In this document: one piece after another, positions 1-13,800 of the stretch
Layout of the letters: every line of letters starts with the position of its first letter
Position numbering within the stretch: the first letter of the stretch is position 1
NCBI GenBank assembly: GCA_944472155.2
Contig: OX235279.1
Coordinates: forward strand, 59,989,564 to 60,053,563
DNA length: 64,000 bases
DNA from: Trichobilharzia szidati
Taxonomy: Eukaryota; Platyhelminthes; Trematoda; Strigeidida; Schistosomatidae
Direction: 5' to 3'
The notes under the pieces: generated by a model
The model's database searches: none
Told to the model about the DNA's origin: nothing
What the model saw: only the letters and a program-made list of their open reading frames with translations
Made by a program: the position numbers and the translations under genes

Positions 1-850
1 TCGTATGTCCGTGAAGGATAAGCTACCGCTGTTGGCCTCATCTATGTGCATCTACCAATTCACCTGCTCGTGTGGAGCCAGGTATATCGGCCGTACTCAG
101 CGTTCGCTATCCAAACGCGTCAACGAACATTTACCTTCATGGTTTTATAAAGGAGAAAACCGATGCCCCCGCAGCTCGATCCTTGAACATTTGATCGACT
201 CTGGACACCAAGTCAAACCAGAAATAAACTTCAAAGTTATCTACAGAATACAAGGCAATCTTGCTAAAAGTGTACGGATCAAACTTCTCCACATCGCAGA
301 AGCAATGGCAATTCATCTGCTAAATCCTGAACTTTGCATACAAAAGAAATTCGTTCATTCATTAAATCTACAATGGACGTAATCTTTCTTAATTTCAGTC
401 TTACTAATTGTATTATTTTGTCTCTTGCATTTTATTATTTCACATCTTCACTTATATTATTCTCTACCCCACCCTTTTGCAATCTCTACCCTCATTAACA
501 ATGTTACTAACTTGACCCACGTCCAATTTCTAGTCAACTGAGTTACGTCATCCGATTAACTTACTTATTTTCAACTGTATTATTCTCTAACCCCACCCTT
601 ACTTGATTTTAAACACCACTCATTAACACTGTTTCCAACCTGACCTCATCTGAATTCTACTCACTTAATCAATTCTATTTTATTTTCCATCTTAACGTTT
701 GTTTCCAAGCCAAAAATTACTTATATTACATAATTATCTAAACTTTATAAATCTAATGTACACACACACAAACAAAATTGTATAAATATGCGATTGTACA
801 GCTAAGTGAATGAATTCGCCGAAAAGAGTCTCTTCGCTGAACGCCTTCTT
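1..850 (+). mobile_element. PLE 3' end: GIY-YIG domain plus 3' tail
   Basis: An open frame up to 379-381 encodes the C-terminal endonuclease of a Penelope-like element: CIYQFTCSCGARYIGR with the Cys-x-Cys insert, then ILEHLIDSGH and the terminal I-A-E-A motif. It continues to the left outside the window. A stop and about 470 bases of pyrimidine-rich 3' untranslated DNA follow. The tail around 750-840 matches, in reverse, the left end of the element at 10615-12108, so both belong to one family. The end at about 850 is where that similarity stops. Confidence 0.85.
799..839 (+). ncRNA. Degenerate hammerhead-like motif in PLE tail
   Basis: CAGC and GCTG can form a 4-bp stem I, GAAA is followed by an AAGA/TCTT stem III with cleavage-site C, then GCTG. 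The first core box, expected CTGANGA, reads TAAGTGA and is damaged, so activity is unlikely. The same damaged layout is found on the minus strand at 10628-10668. Confidence 0.45.
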
Positions 851-1580
851 TTCTTTTATATGACTGAATGGGGATTTTCAAGTTACTTAAACGTCGCAAT
901 GTGAGATAGCTGTGGATTTGGAGGCTGATGTTCGTTTGATTGGTGCTGACAGAAGGCAAAATAGAAACTGTAGTATACCAAGTCAGTGCAGGATTAAAAC
1001 CAAGTTTCCTTTATACTTTCAATCAACATTAACTACCTAAACCGAGGTTATTAGTCACAATTTCCAATTGCATACAAAGATATAAGTCTTTTCATAATAT
1101 GAAATACAGATGAATTCCAATGCCTGTTGACGTGTACACTTGTGCTCCGAAATGACTAGAGGGTGCTCATAAAAGATTTAGAGACCATGAATTTCTGGAT
1201 TTTCAAAGTAGTCTCCGTCCACTGTATTTTCTTCGGCATGTGCTATTGAATTTTTGAATCCAGCTGAAGATTCCTTGACAGTTCAGAAGTTCTGAAAGGA
1301 GTAACTATTGGTCATTACTTAATCCTTTGTTTGGTGTAACTCCCTTGAAAAGTTAATTGAGTAAAATAGACTTTTGGTGATATTCTTTTGATTGTCATTC
1401 CTTCTTCAATAATAAATTCCTAAGTTCCTTGAATAAACCCTCATGTACATATGCTTATGAGGAAACTGTGGACATTTTGATGTTTAATAAAACACGGGCA
1501 GGTAATTCGTGTTCCTTACATAAAAATTTGAGTTAAAGTGAAAACTGAAAATCTAAAATCTGTTGAACATTCTATTTTAG
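851..1580. other. Upstream intron, no gene seen
   Basis: AT-rich DNA between the PLE tail and the first recognised exon. No EGF or LamG-like coding was seen on either strand. Confidence 0.5.
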
Positions 1581-1877
1581 ATCTGATTCCTGTCTATAAC
1601 TTATTGGCTAAACAAAATCAGGAAGACAATGATTGGTCGATGATTATGGAGGTTGAAGTCGAGGATCCTGTCTACAATTCTACTTCTGATAGCAGTGAGA
1701 TCATGCATAGGAAGGAGAAGAATGACAAATCTATAATGAATTTACTTACTAATCAATCTGTAACAATTTGTGGGTCACACTTATGCTACAATCTGGGACG
1801 TTGTTATACTGACTGGCATACTTCTTATTCCCAGTGTTTGTGTCCTCTAGGATTTTCTGGTGACTTATGTGAGAAAG
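1581..1877 (+). CDS. Exon with acidic linker and EGF domain 1
   Basis: The acceptor is a pyrimidine-rich stretch ending in TTTTAG before ATCTGATTCC. The donor is GTAATT after GAGAAAG. The first half is a polar, acid-rich linker; the second half has six cysteines in EGF spacing, ending in CLCPLGFSGDLCEK. It begins with two bases of a codon and ends with one base, which joins the next exon in phase. Reading through upstream of 1581 gives only a GTG start, so splicing is preferred over a local start. The acceptor is the least certain edge. Confidence 0.75.
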
Positions 1878-4800
1878 GTAATTCTTACTAACATCTCACT
1901 TATTGATGTTCTCGAAGTAATAGTATTTCATGGCTTTAGGTAAATCAAACAGTTTAAGCCTAGAGACTTATCTATTCGCATAAACGACTTAGGGGTCCTT
2001 TAATCTAAACTTCAGTGCTTAAATTTTTATACTTATCCTTGTTTTGCTTGCCTGTAGGATTGGAGTTGGTTTCAGAATTCAGTTCAAAAGATAAGTTGAA
2101 CAGTAAGCATGACTCCTTACAAACTGTATTTTATACCTCAAGTTAATAAAGTGTGTTCGAATAAACTGCTCTGTTATATGACTTTGATCAAATCATAAAG
2201 GCTAGACTTGTGCATTATACACCATACGTGCCAGTAAACTAGCCACTGTTCAATTTCCGAAATCCCCGCACAGGCTAATAATGCAAGAATCTGTATTTAA
2301 CATGATAATTGCAATATTATAAGGATAGTGTTGGTAAGAAACATAATATCTTCAGTAAAGTGAATTCCCAGAGTTGTTGTGTGCTTTACTGCACATTGCA
2401 GAGGATGTCTGATGAGTTATATAAATTCTACTTAAGTTACGGTCATTCATCGACTCGTTCGCTATTCCATGCCCTGATGCTTTCACATGAGAAAAAATCT
2501 ATTTTGCCATTTTAAAGTGTATGACTTTTCACGGTATTACCAACGGTGTGAAAGGCTACCTGGATAGTTTTATTTACTTAACCATATCATTTATCATTTT
2601 AAACTGCAGGTAAGTTAAATTTGCCTTATCCACAGGTAATTTATCATTATGCATTTCCGGAAGTCATTTATTAAAATCAAGTGAAGGGAAATTGATAATT
2701 TTTTACTCCCAGTTTATATCCTGAGATAGTTGGGATTATAATAATAATGCAACTTTAGTATCCATTTACTTTGTATCTCATTCAAAATAAGCGATGCCTT
2801 ATTACTTTTCTATAGAATTAGAACAGCTTCCTTCACAAACAAGCAAAGTGTAGGTCGACTAATAAATATGGGTTTTTGATCAATATAATATGTAATTTAG
2901 AGAATAACAGTATTAACACTTATATGGTAACTCTATCTGGTAAATTCTGAAAAAAACAAGGCATGATGGTTTCAAACAACATGGATTAGTTTTAAGACCA
3001 ATCTTGTTATCTGAGTAAGGATAAAAACATAAGTGTTTCATTCCCATTATTTATTACTCAAACAGGTTATTGTTTACAGAACTACTCCTTCATGACGTAG
3101 CTTTGTTTTAAAGGTAGAGATTTTCAAAAGGAGAAAGATTTATAAGATATTACTTTGCACCGTTCACTGCAGGATCACTAAGCACAGAAGATTGCAGTGG
3201 GGTAGATAGATTTCAAATTAGTTGCTGCATAAGGCTAATTTTATAATAAATGAACAGTATTCTTTGTAATTAACACGAATATGCTGCTTATAGTGGATAA
3301 ACGATGCAGTGAATGGTGATATCTCTTTTTTGTTTCACCGACACTGAAACTCATTCTTTTTATTCTTACCGGTTAATTTTGTTTGTATTGAAATGTTGGT
3401 GTATCCTCTGAGACGTAAGTATATTTTCAATAAGTTTAAAATTCAGAGTGTTTTCCATTAATTTACACAGGCGCAGGAGTCTTCTTTTCCATACTTTATT
3501 CATTTTTATGAAGGGGAATCTATGAGATAAATAAAACGATTTACAGCTTTGGTTTTCGTTGATAAAATCAACCTACAAACTTTTAAACCAAGTTGATTCA
3601 GATGTCTATAGATGTGTCCTACAGATTTAGGTTAAAAAGAATTTGCGAGATGGAGCTACTTTAGAATGATTGTCGCACTTTTGGTAATCACTGACACATC
3701 TTTCATCTCCCTATTTGGAAATAGGAGAGTGAGGCACACCACTTACCTTGATCTTTGAAAGGTGTAAATATATATCCTGAAAATACCGCAAACTGGTAGA
3801 TTGTCACCAGATAAATATAGTTCAGAAGTGATAATCTATATTCCTTAGTTGCTATGCTGTAGTTAATGTCATACTGTTTAAATCTTCATAATGTCGGAAT
3901 TTCGTCATTCAGCCTTCTAATGCTGCTGGTTAGCTCACTGAATTCCTGCCAGAGGGTAAAATGTTTGTTTACCGAAAATGATATCCCGGAAAAATGAAAT
4001 TTAGCAACGCAATGGTGCTTATGATAACCACTGAATGTGACTGACTTTCAAGTTCATGTCTTAACTTTTATTAGTAGAGTAGTGAGTGGAATACTCACTT
4101 GCAGCATGAGTTTTAGAAGAATTGTTCGCTATGTATGTCAGTGGTTTTCATTAAGTGCAGTAAATGTAAACGTGGTTAGCACCCATTTATTATTTGATGG
4201 TGCACTGAAATCAATAAGGAGGAATTCAGGTTTGAGAGGAATCTGGGAACAAAATTCAGTTTTCACACGTCTTGAGTAACCTGTTAAGGACAGGAAAATT
4301 AAGAACTCAAATAAACAAAATTTTATTTTGATAAAATCACTCAGTGTTATGCAGTAATATTTACGACGTTTGAAGCACAAATTATTGCCCATATCAAGGC
4401 CTTGATATGCTTATGGGCAATAGTTTTTTTCTCGAAACGTCATCGGTAAATATTATTGTATTACACTGTGCGATTTTATCAAAATAAAATTTTATCCATA
4501 ATGGAGTTATATTCTACCACAGTGCCAAATTTTATCCTTATATCAAATAGACAAAGCATCAAGTCCCATAAATGGAATACGCAGTAACTAAGGTGACAGT
4601 CCAACAGCCTCCACATAAGTTGTACACAAACATTATTCAAAAGAGCTAGGACACACCTCAGAAATCCTAGCCTGAGGAAAATAGATGAGAAATGTCTTAT
4701 AACTGTTGTTCAGAAAAATGAGTGCCTACCAGCTGACCAACTCAAAGTCATTCAATGGAAGCATAAAGATAATCGTCCTAGCACATACGAAGAATATCTC

Positions 4801-7800
4801 TGCAGTCACGGCAAGGCAAAAGGAGACAAAGCCAACAACATAGATTGCAAAATCTGTGTAAGATACTGTATTGGTCATTGTGAACGTCATTTTCATCTTT
4901 GCACCGATGAAAATAAACTAGCTGTGAAAAGTATCAGTAATTACACCCCTTTCTTTGCTTTTTCTAAACTTCTGTAATTATTTGTTATTTCATCTTTACA
5001 TAAGTTATGGCCAGTTCGCTGAATTCGAATAATTCTTCCATCATATAGACAAAAAATACTGATGTAAAGGGCAGAAAATGAATACTTAATTTGTACGGAA
5101 TGAATGCTAATCATCTTTTCGGTAACACAAATTATATAATGTAAATATTTTGGAATTAGCATTATGGAACAGTTTAATACGTCAAAAAATTATGCATAGC
5201 TAAAAATTAAAAATTTAGAGGTATTCTCCATTTGGGTATATGCCTGACTTTACATTCATTTGAGTTTTTGAGAATGTCTGAATTCAGAAAAGAGTGACGC
5301 AGGTTCTGAATACTATTAGATCATGTATTCCCTCTGCATTATAGATACACCTTACTGATGGGTATTAAATATTGAAACTGGGTTCTAAGCTTCATGCCGA
5401 GTAACTTTTCCTCACATCTAACATTTAACTTGATAGCTAACCAATATTCAGTTGTTTTTCGAATTCCTTTTAGTCTGTCATGAATCGATGCATAAGAAGT
5501 AAATACGGTAATTACAGAATAAAATCTTAATAGTGATTTGCTTCAAATGCTTATTTGTAGGTCTGTAAGACTACAGGTTAGAAACCTAACAATTCACTTA
5601 GTAGTGTATATGTACTCTGCTGTTTCTCGTTTACTATAAAACTGTGACTTCATCCATCTCGTTAACGATTTTATCTTTTTTATTCAGGGTCGCGCTCCAT
5701 CAGAAGTTACCTAGTCAGTCACATGTTTAGTGGCTGACGTGTCACTATACGCTTCAAGTGTTTTTTATGAACAGTACTAAACTAATCAAAATGCACAAAG
5801 TTTATTGTCGGAAGTAACTTTCAGTATAAGTTCTGACCATTATTCATTTATCAGATTAGCTGCTTTGTAGAAATATTGTAGTAGGATAGAACATCTAAAT
5901 GTAGTAGGTTCATTCCACTTTACAAAGTTGAGATTAACGACATAGATTTGGTTACCGGAGTTCTTAACTTTTGATTTACCTAGGACTGATCATAAATCTG
6001 AGAATAAAGCAGGGAGACTTAAACATGAAGTAAGATAATGCTGACTTTTGTTTTTAAAAATTGGTTATTTTTGCTTGGGATATTTGATAACCTGAGTTGA
6101 ATTTTAGCGATTTTATGATATCCTGACTGCTGACTAGTTTTTGTTGCGTGAGATCATGTGTAGTGTGAATAAAGAGCTTGTGGTCATAAGATTACAATTC
6201 TAACATTTTATGAGCCATGCCACGCAGCAGTGTAGTTAGCATTTTGGCTTTTATCTATGTAGTTAACTGAGAAATATAAAATTCACACATCATTCACCTA
6301 CTCTCCGATTTCTTTGTCAATCTGGAACCAATTTGTAGAGGATGATGGACATGAGTTCCCGTACATTCAGCAGAATGGTTATCTGAAATTTCGTTTCAGA
6401 TCACTGGTAACATACAGTAATGAAAGCCACGAAAGATATAAAATATCCACAAATTATTCCTTTACGTATAAAGTGAACTTTGAAATACGACCAAATGTTA
6501 CTGGTGGAAAATATCTCTTGGTTTCTCATGTGTCCAAGAATGGTGATGTTCAGTTTTCAGTTAGTATTGAAAATGGTTATGTAGTGTACAGGTTAGTGAG
6601 AAAATTAAATATTCTGATATGCATACAATATTTCGTGTTTTACATCATAATCTCTCGGTATGAAAAACATTCCTTTATTCTGGAACATTTATTTGACCTC
6701 AGAGGAAACTATACACTGCTTTAATTTTTTTCTTTAAGACTCTTTGTGATGGTTTCGGTTTTGGAACTGCACAGTTGTGTTTATACATGAATTGCAAAGG
6801 ATACTAACAAGTACATTCGTAGAGTGTGTTACAACTAGACAATAAGTGGGAATACTGACGTGTGGTATTTTAGTTGGCACGATTATGAATTGCAAACTGA
6901 CTAAAAATATGAGTGAATAAAGAATGGTCACAATGGAGTTTAATAAACCTAAGTAAACATGAGAAGACTAATTTTAATAAAAACATTAAGTTCACTCGAA
7001 AATGAGAGATGTAAAAATGCTAACTTGTCGGTTATGTGGGTTCTGCACCAGAGATTTAACTCAAAGATTTTCTGGTTACTTTGTACCTGTTATCGAAGGA
7101 CTCAACTATTACAAAAAACAAGTGGACGACAAGTTTATTACACGTGATTTGGAAAACATCTGGAAGGTACTTTACGATGAGCGCGTTGCTCTCCAGTTTA
7201 AATTTGGGAAAGAAGAAGGTGGCGAAATATCTTGCTCTGACATGCTACTAATCAGGAGAGCTGATAAGTCAAAGAAAACATCAGTTTACAGAAAATCGAT
7301 AAGGACTGGGTAGATGACTGATATTTACACTTTTTGTTGCCATTAATAAAGAAGGAAATATAATTCATTTTCTCTGAACACGTTTCCAGAAAATTTGAAT
7401 TGAAGACAGTACTGATGAAGAACTTAGACAGCTTAATGACATTTTGGGTAAGCATTGCGGTTTGCTGGAGCTGGTAGTATGCTACGTGAAAAAACACAGA
7501 ACGGATTAAGACACCCAGTAGCGTATTTCACTTAAATTTAGAATCTATGGGAGACACTGAGAGCCATTTTCCTAAAAACTGTTTCTGCAAGTCATTAAGG
7601 AAAAAATTTTTTGACACTTTAAAAGTAACTTATTCCATTCACTCGTACAATTTAATGTCAGGGGAGTGTTCATTGATTATTCGATTTCAAATGCATTTAT
7701 ATGTTCACCTACATTTGTGGATGTTCATCCAGCAAAACATCATGCTGCATTAGATAGTACCTTCAGACATTTTACTGAGGCCAGTTCACTCATATTACTT

Positions 7801-10800
7801 CCACGTTCTGTTACATTCAAACTGACAAGCTCACTCATGATGTTCACCATTCAGAACTTATGGCAACTCCTTTTCAATCGACAATGTGATATTTTTATGA
7901 ATTATTCTCGTTATCTGTTATTTAGTAGATTAACTATGCACAAATAGAGGGAAATTCCAAAGAGACACTGAGATTTTTACTTAAGCGGGAAGTTTGGAAA
8001 TTTGTCTAAATGTTAAGTTAAGCAAGATATTTTCTAGAAGAAGAGGAATTTGAATAGGGCTAGAAAAACGGTTCGTGCGGAATAAGATGCCACAATCGTT
8101 TATTTCGTCGGCTTTTCATCAGTTACATGCAGTCTAAAAAACTAATTAAGTTTATGTACAGAAGGAGTTTAACGTAGTTGCAAGGGTATGGTTTCATTTA
8201 ACAAGAGATTCTAAAATTAGTGAACTGCGCTCAGAAACCACACTTACATCACATATATAGAAGATTCAAGTTTAAACAAAACAAATATTAAATGTTTGGA
8301 TAAAATGGAAAATGAGTTGCATAGTAAAGACAAAAGATCGACAAGATGACGAGTAACCAATTAGCTGAGTAAAAATTAAGTGAGTTCACCTCAAATTGCA
8401 GAAACCCAAGAATGATGAAACTACACTACAGAGAAGGTGTAAGCGTTTAAACCCAAAGGTTTCGTAATCATTAAATGAAATATCCCCATATTGAAATCAA
8501 AACAAGATTTTGAGCGAACAATTGTTTTCGATAACTTCTTCTTCAGGCTCTACAGTTATAAATCCATGAATAATAGAGTACATATAGCCAATAAAGGCAA
8601 ATGAAAATAATATCAGAAACTGTATTGGGGTGCATGTGTAAGTTGAGATGATAGTCCATTAGTTAATATAATCAATCAAATGTGTATAGGGTGTATAGTC
8701 AGGAAAATGTGATGAAGTGTGAATGAACAATTGGGTGATATAGTGCTGTTTTATAGTCAACAGAATACAAGTGTCATTGGGGTGAGAGAAATGCGATAGA
8801 CACAAATTACACACAAACACACATTAACAAAGGGGACACTGAATGTGAGGGCTGACCGATAATGTCTAATGATAAAATAAAGAGGCTAAATAGTAAATTT
8901 TAAGGTGTTACAGAGTTGGTAGGCTTAGTGTAAAATCACAAAGGTTGACAAAATTAAGGGTAACAATGAGGTGAAATAAACTGGGTAGAGAAATGGATAA
9001 TAAAGACATGATATCACAGAATGATAATAATGGTAATAATAATACGGAAAATTATGATCCTGGTGAACTTATAGTGGGCCAGGGTAGACAGAGAGAGTGA
9101 ATAAGTTTTCTCTGTACACATAAGTCTGGTCTTTCTCTATTAATCTCTAAAGCCTCAGCTATGGCTAGGAGGCGTAATCGTGTGCCTTTGGGGAGATTGT
9201 TTGGTACTCGATACACAACTGTAAATGACTCTTCTACTTTGATGCTGTGTTCGCTGTCCACTGGATGAGCCAGAATTACACTATTTAATGATTTGGTCTC
9301 TCTTTTCCCAAGCCAGACCGGGATATGTTCACGAGTGCGTAAAGATAAATTCCTTTGGGTACGACCTATATAACTAGCTCCACAGGAGCAGTTGAATTTA
9401 TATACACACATTGATGTCGTCATTTTGGGTAATCTATCTTTAATGCACAGTGTCAATATCGGTTTGGTTGAGAAACTTGTATTCTGTTGACTATAAAACA
9501 GCACTATATCACCCAATTGTTCATTCACACTTCATCACATTTTCCTGACTATACACCCTATACACATTTGATTGATTATATTAACTAATGGACTATCATC
9601 TCAACTTACACATGCACCCCAATACAGTTTCTGATATTATTTTCATTTGCCTTTATTGGCTATATGTACTCTATTATTCATGGATTTATAACTGTAGAGC
9701 CTGAAGAAGAAGTTATCGAAAACAATTGTTCGCTCAAAATCTTGTTTTGGTTTCGTAATCAAATGAAGTTACTGAAAATACACCAATTTGCAAATTCCTA
9801 AATGGGAATAAGCGTATGAAGAAAAGGAATTTAAGTGAACCTTTCCTCCTACTAGCTAACTTCTGATACTCATATACCAGAACAAACGAGCAAAGTCACA
9901 TAACTACATGAAATCATGAGGCCTTGTCAGTGAACTTCATAAAAACCTGTGAAGGAAATCATTTAAAGACCAACTGTAGCATGGCATTTTTAATAACATG
10001 TGAAATTCTGATCTACAACATTAAAGATTCTCATTTGTCCAAAATGTGTTGAAAAAGGGTGATTTGGAATATTTGTTGAGTAATAATTATTGAACAAATA
10101 CTTATTTTTCGACGTTTGATTCTGCTGTCTCTTAGTTCTAGAAGCATACTGTTTTATTTCTTTAATATATATGTTTATATATATTCAATAAAAGATCTCT
10201 GACGATTACAAGAACCAATTCTGAACCTTACCGGAAAGAAGAAATTCAAGAAGTTAAGCATTTTTCATTTCTCAATAAAGATCAGTGGTACTATATTTCG
10301 TTCGGAGTGTCAGATGACAGGAAGAGCTTCCTCAGTGTGGACGGAATTAAAGAAGATGCCGTTTACATGAAAGTAAGTTTTACTTCGTTTAGTAGTTTTC
10401 TTCTTAAAGCATACACTATCAGGGTTAAGTCGTATATGATGAAGAAGCTCTATTCTAACTAGGGAAACGATCAGAAATCCTGTTTCTGAACAAAGGATGC
10501 TAGGAAACAATTTAAAAATTCAAGTTTGTCGACATGCTACTAAAACGTTATTCAGTAGTTAGGCGTGCTAAGCAAAATATTTACTTATTGTGGTATACTT
10601 GCGTTTGTAGACAAAAGACAAGTAGTTCAGCAAAGAGTCTCTTTTCGGCGAATTCATTTTCAAAGCTGTACAATCGCAAATATATATGGTTATTTTGTGT
10701 GTGTGTATACATTAAATTTGTCAAACGAAAATACGGTTAGTAAGTTCAAATGAATTGGATGTTGATAAGAGGATAGTAACAAAAGTGATGAGTTGTCATA

Positions 10801-13800
10801 AATGATTGTTAAATAAGAGTTACGCAATGGCATGAATAGTTTGATGAATGAGGTGTACTCAAAGGGTGTACATGGAAACAAAATAATATACAGAATTACA
10901 CAAGGGTTTTAAGTTAGAAAAATAAGCATACAAACAGAAGTAAGGTCAAATCAAACAAACAAAGAAGAGTTGGGTCAAATCAACGGAGTTGTTACCATGC
11001 GAGTAGAAGTGGTTGGATGATTTTCTTTTGTATGCATAGTTCTGGTTCCACCAACTGGATGGCTAGGGCTTCTGCGATGCAAAGAAGACGGAATCGTACT
11101 GTCTTTGGGAGGTTGTTCTTCACTTTGTAGATCACTTTGAAGGAGGCGTTCGTTGAGATGGAATGACCAGTGTTGACGAGATGTTCGATTATTGCACTCC
11201 TTATATGGCCATTATTTCCTTTCTGTAGCCACGCTGGGTAGTGTTCTTTGACCCTTTTTGACAGGATGCGCGTTGAACGACCGATGTACCTGGCTCCACA
11301 GCAACAGGTGAACTGATATATACACATAGAAGTGGTCATGTGCGGAATCTTGTCCTTTGGGTTTCTGCAGATCAGCGGGCGACTGGAGAACACTATTCTT
11401 AGTGTTGCCGCAGGGAAAGTTCTTCCTAAAGAGGTGGAAATTCTCCTTCTGAGGACGTCACTAAGTAGGTCTCCTTTGAAGTCTAGGTTCATATAAAGTA
11501 TCTTTTTTGGCACGGATGGTGTCTCTTGCTTTTGGTTTTTCTGTTTGATGTTTTTGTCTACAAATCTTGGTGGGTAGCCATTTTGTATGAAGATTTCCCT
11601 CAGGAAGTTTAGTTCTTCTTCCATGGTGTCGGAGCTGCAGATGCGTCTGACGCGAGTGGCAAGGGATTTAATTAGGTTTCTTTTCCGACTGATTGGTACC
11701 CAGCTGTAGAAACTTGTTAATTGTCCGTTCCAAGTCGGTTTCCTATGGATTGACCTTCTTAAAGTTCCGTCATCTCTCCTTGTAAGCTCAACGTCAAGAA
11801 AAGGGATTTTAGATTCATTTTCAGTTTCCAAAGTGAACTTTGTGGCTGGATGGCATTTGTTGAATATTTGTAGTAGTTGATTGAGATTGTAATCGTCATC
11901 ACAGATGATAAAGATGTCGTCAACATATCTAACATACAACTGGAAATTGTCGATGGTTGATTTGAGTGGGCCGTTCTCGAGGCTTGCCATGAAGCAGTCT
12001 GCTAGTATGCTTATTTTTCTAACTTAAAACCCTTGTGTAATTCTGTATATTATTTTGTTTCCATGTACACCCTCTGAGTACACCTCATTCATCAAACTAT
12101 TCATGCCAGCATGAAAGCTGACCTGATTTAGTCTGTGACCAACCAATAATGAGGTGAAATGAACTGTTCAAAATCTAGGTTCTTCAAAACCTTTGACAAT
12201 TAGATTCTTAATATTATACTTTAATATTGATAATTTTTAATATTTTTATTCAACTAAGATGGTTACTGTACGAATTAGCAAGGCTTGATTATACCGTTGG
12301 TCCTGGTATTCGATTAATTCAGTATTTGAAATTTGCCATTTTGCAGTTCTGAATACACATAAAATTATGTAGTAGTATAGACGAATTTTATACCACGAGT
12401 ACTTCTCTCAAATACTAGCCAGGAAGAAAGAAATTTCAACAGGTTTAGGCCTTTCGGCGGTACAGGTTATTGACCTCATGAGATAGTAAAATTATGTAAA
12501 ATGGGTAAAATTAACACTGTGAAATTTAACATATTCATAACCATATAACTTAGCCAGAAATGATGGAAAAAGTCTCTGTAGTAGTTACCTTTCATATGGT
12601 TTTAAGAAAAATAGTATAGAGAAAAGGTTGGTATTGTTTGAAGCAAATGGCTGACTAGTTTCCATTCACTTAGCAATGAATCGCATCATCTTTTCTGTCG
12701 TTATCCACTCGGGATTTATATACCACACTATTCTGTCTTCATATGTTCCTCCTGAGAGGACTGGTCTATGTCAGTTCAATTATAGAGCACTCACTTTCTC
12801 ATAAAGTATATGATGTGAAAAATTACTTAGATTTAATTTTATACAACATCTTTCCTGAACAAATAGAACTATTGTCCGTCGAAAATTTCATTCATCACAT
12901 TGTCTTGAGTCTCAACTCCAATTCCAAAAAATTATAGGTTATTCCGTGGTCAAATGTCAACTATTACGAGAAGTATTTTAAAAATGTCGATGATGCGGGA
13001 TTCAGCCATATATATTTTGGTGGGCATCCCGCGTTGATTGAAACTGAAGGCCCAGTTAATTTTTTGGGCAATTCGTTTGAATATAGCTACAGTGGATGCA
13101 TACAAAATATAAGGATTAATGGAGTCTACATGGATCCTCGACGCAAAGCCTTCTTCGGAGATGCTGTAGATGGATATGGGATAAGTAAGTGATTTATTTT
13201 CATTATTTCGTGAAAAAACTATCATGAGTGTGAGTCAGAATAAATTAACTTAACGCGTGTAGTGCATGTTTCTGTCAATTTAAATTTGTATAGACATGGT
13301 ATTCATCTTTGGCTAACAATACAGTAAGAACGGTTTCGTGTTCACGGGTTCTAAATTTCCAAAATTAGTAATTTATCAGTGGCTGGTTAGTAGGAATATG
13401 GGATAACCTTGAATAGAGAGGTTGCTAATGAAGAAATGAGTAATAATTAGTATCCCATCACTGACATGACATAGATGATAAACTGGTTTGGGATATTTTC
13501 TCAGGTATTGCTTTATTCGAAATTTTTATTTTAACCGAGAATCTGGCCACCTGAGTGTACGGAGTTTCTGAGATAGTGTTTTAAAATAATTTTGACAAAT
13601 CTATGCGATTACTTTATATGGCAGATAGTATGTGGCAAGACTGTTAGGAGTGACTATTTTATTTAAGAAATTTAAAGCATTATTAGTTTTGTGGTTGCAA
13701 ACATGATTGAACTGCAACGTTTTTTTACATGGAGTTAAAAAAATAAAAAATTTCTATGGTTGTTCTATGAATTCGGCTGGAACTCTCATGCTAAGACTTA

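Larger units (their letters stand above)
8471..9748 (-). mobile_element. Truncated PLE with 280-bp inverted arms
   Basis: The minus strand carries only the GIY-YIG part of a PLE. The arms at about 8493-8772 and 9475-9754 are reverse complements of each other with very few differences by eye. Both flanks carry GGTTTCGTAATCA (8458-8470 and 9749-9761), a 13-bp target-site duplication. The element is therefore a short 3' copy plus an inverted copy of the 3' tail, inserted as one unit into a host intron. Confidence 0.85.
10615..12108 (-). mobile_element. PLE with reverse transcriptase end, GIY-YIG and 104-bp inverted arms
   Basis: A minus-strand copy in the host intron 10373-12937. The arms 10828-10931 and 12005-12108 are inverted repeats with one mismatch in 104 bp. 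The 3' tail to about 10615 matches the element at 1-850 (same family). The right arm ends abruptly, and no convincing target-site duplication was found. Confidence 0.85.

Noticed and set aside
1538..1891. Single-exon reading of the EGF1 exon from 1538 to a stop in the intron
   Set aside because: The start is GTG, and both a good acceptor (1580) and a donor (1878) exist with phases matching the rest of the gene.
7547..7947. Two overlapping open frames as possible host exons
   Set aside because: No EGF/LamG pattern. At best they are the decayed end of the PLE starting at 7060.
12743..12937. Open frame just before a LamG1 exon
   Set aside because: It ends at a splice acceptor, has no LamG character, and the phase is served by the exon starting at 12938.
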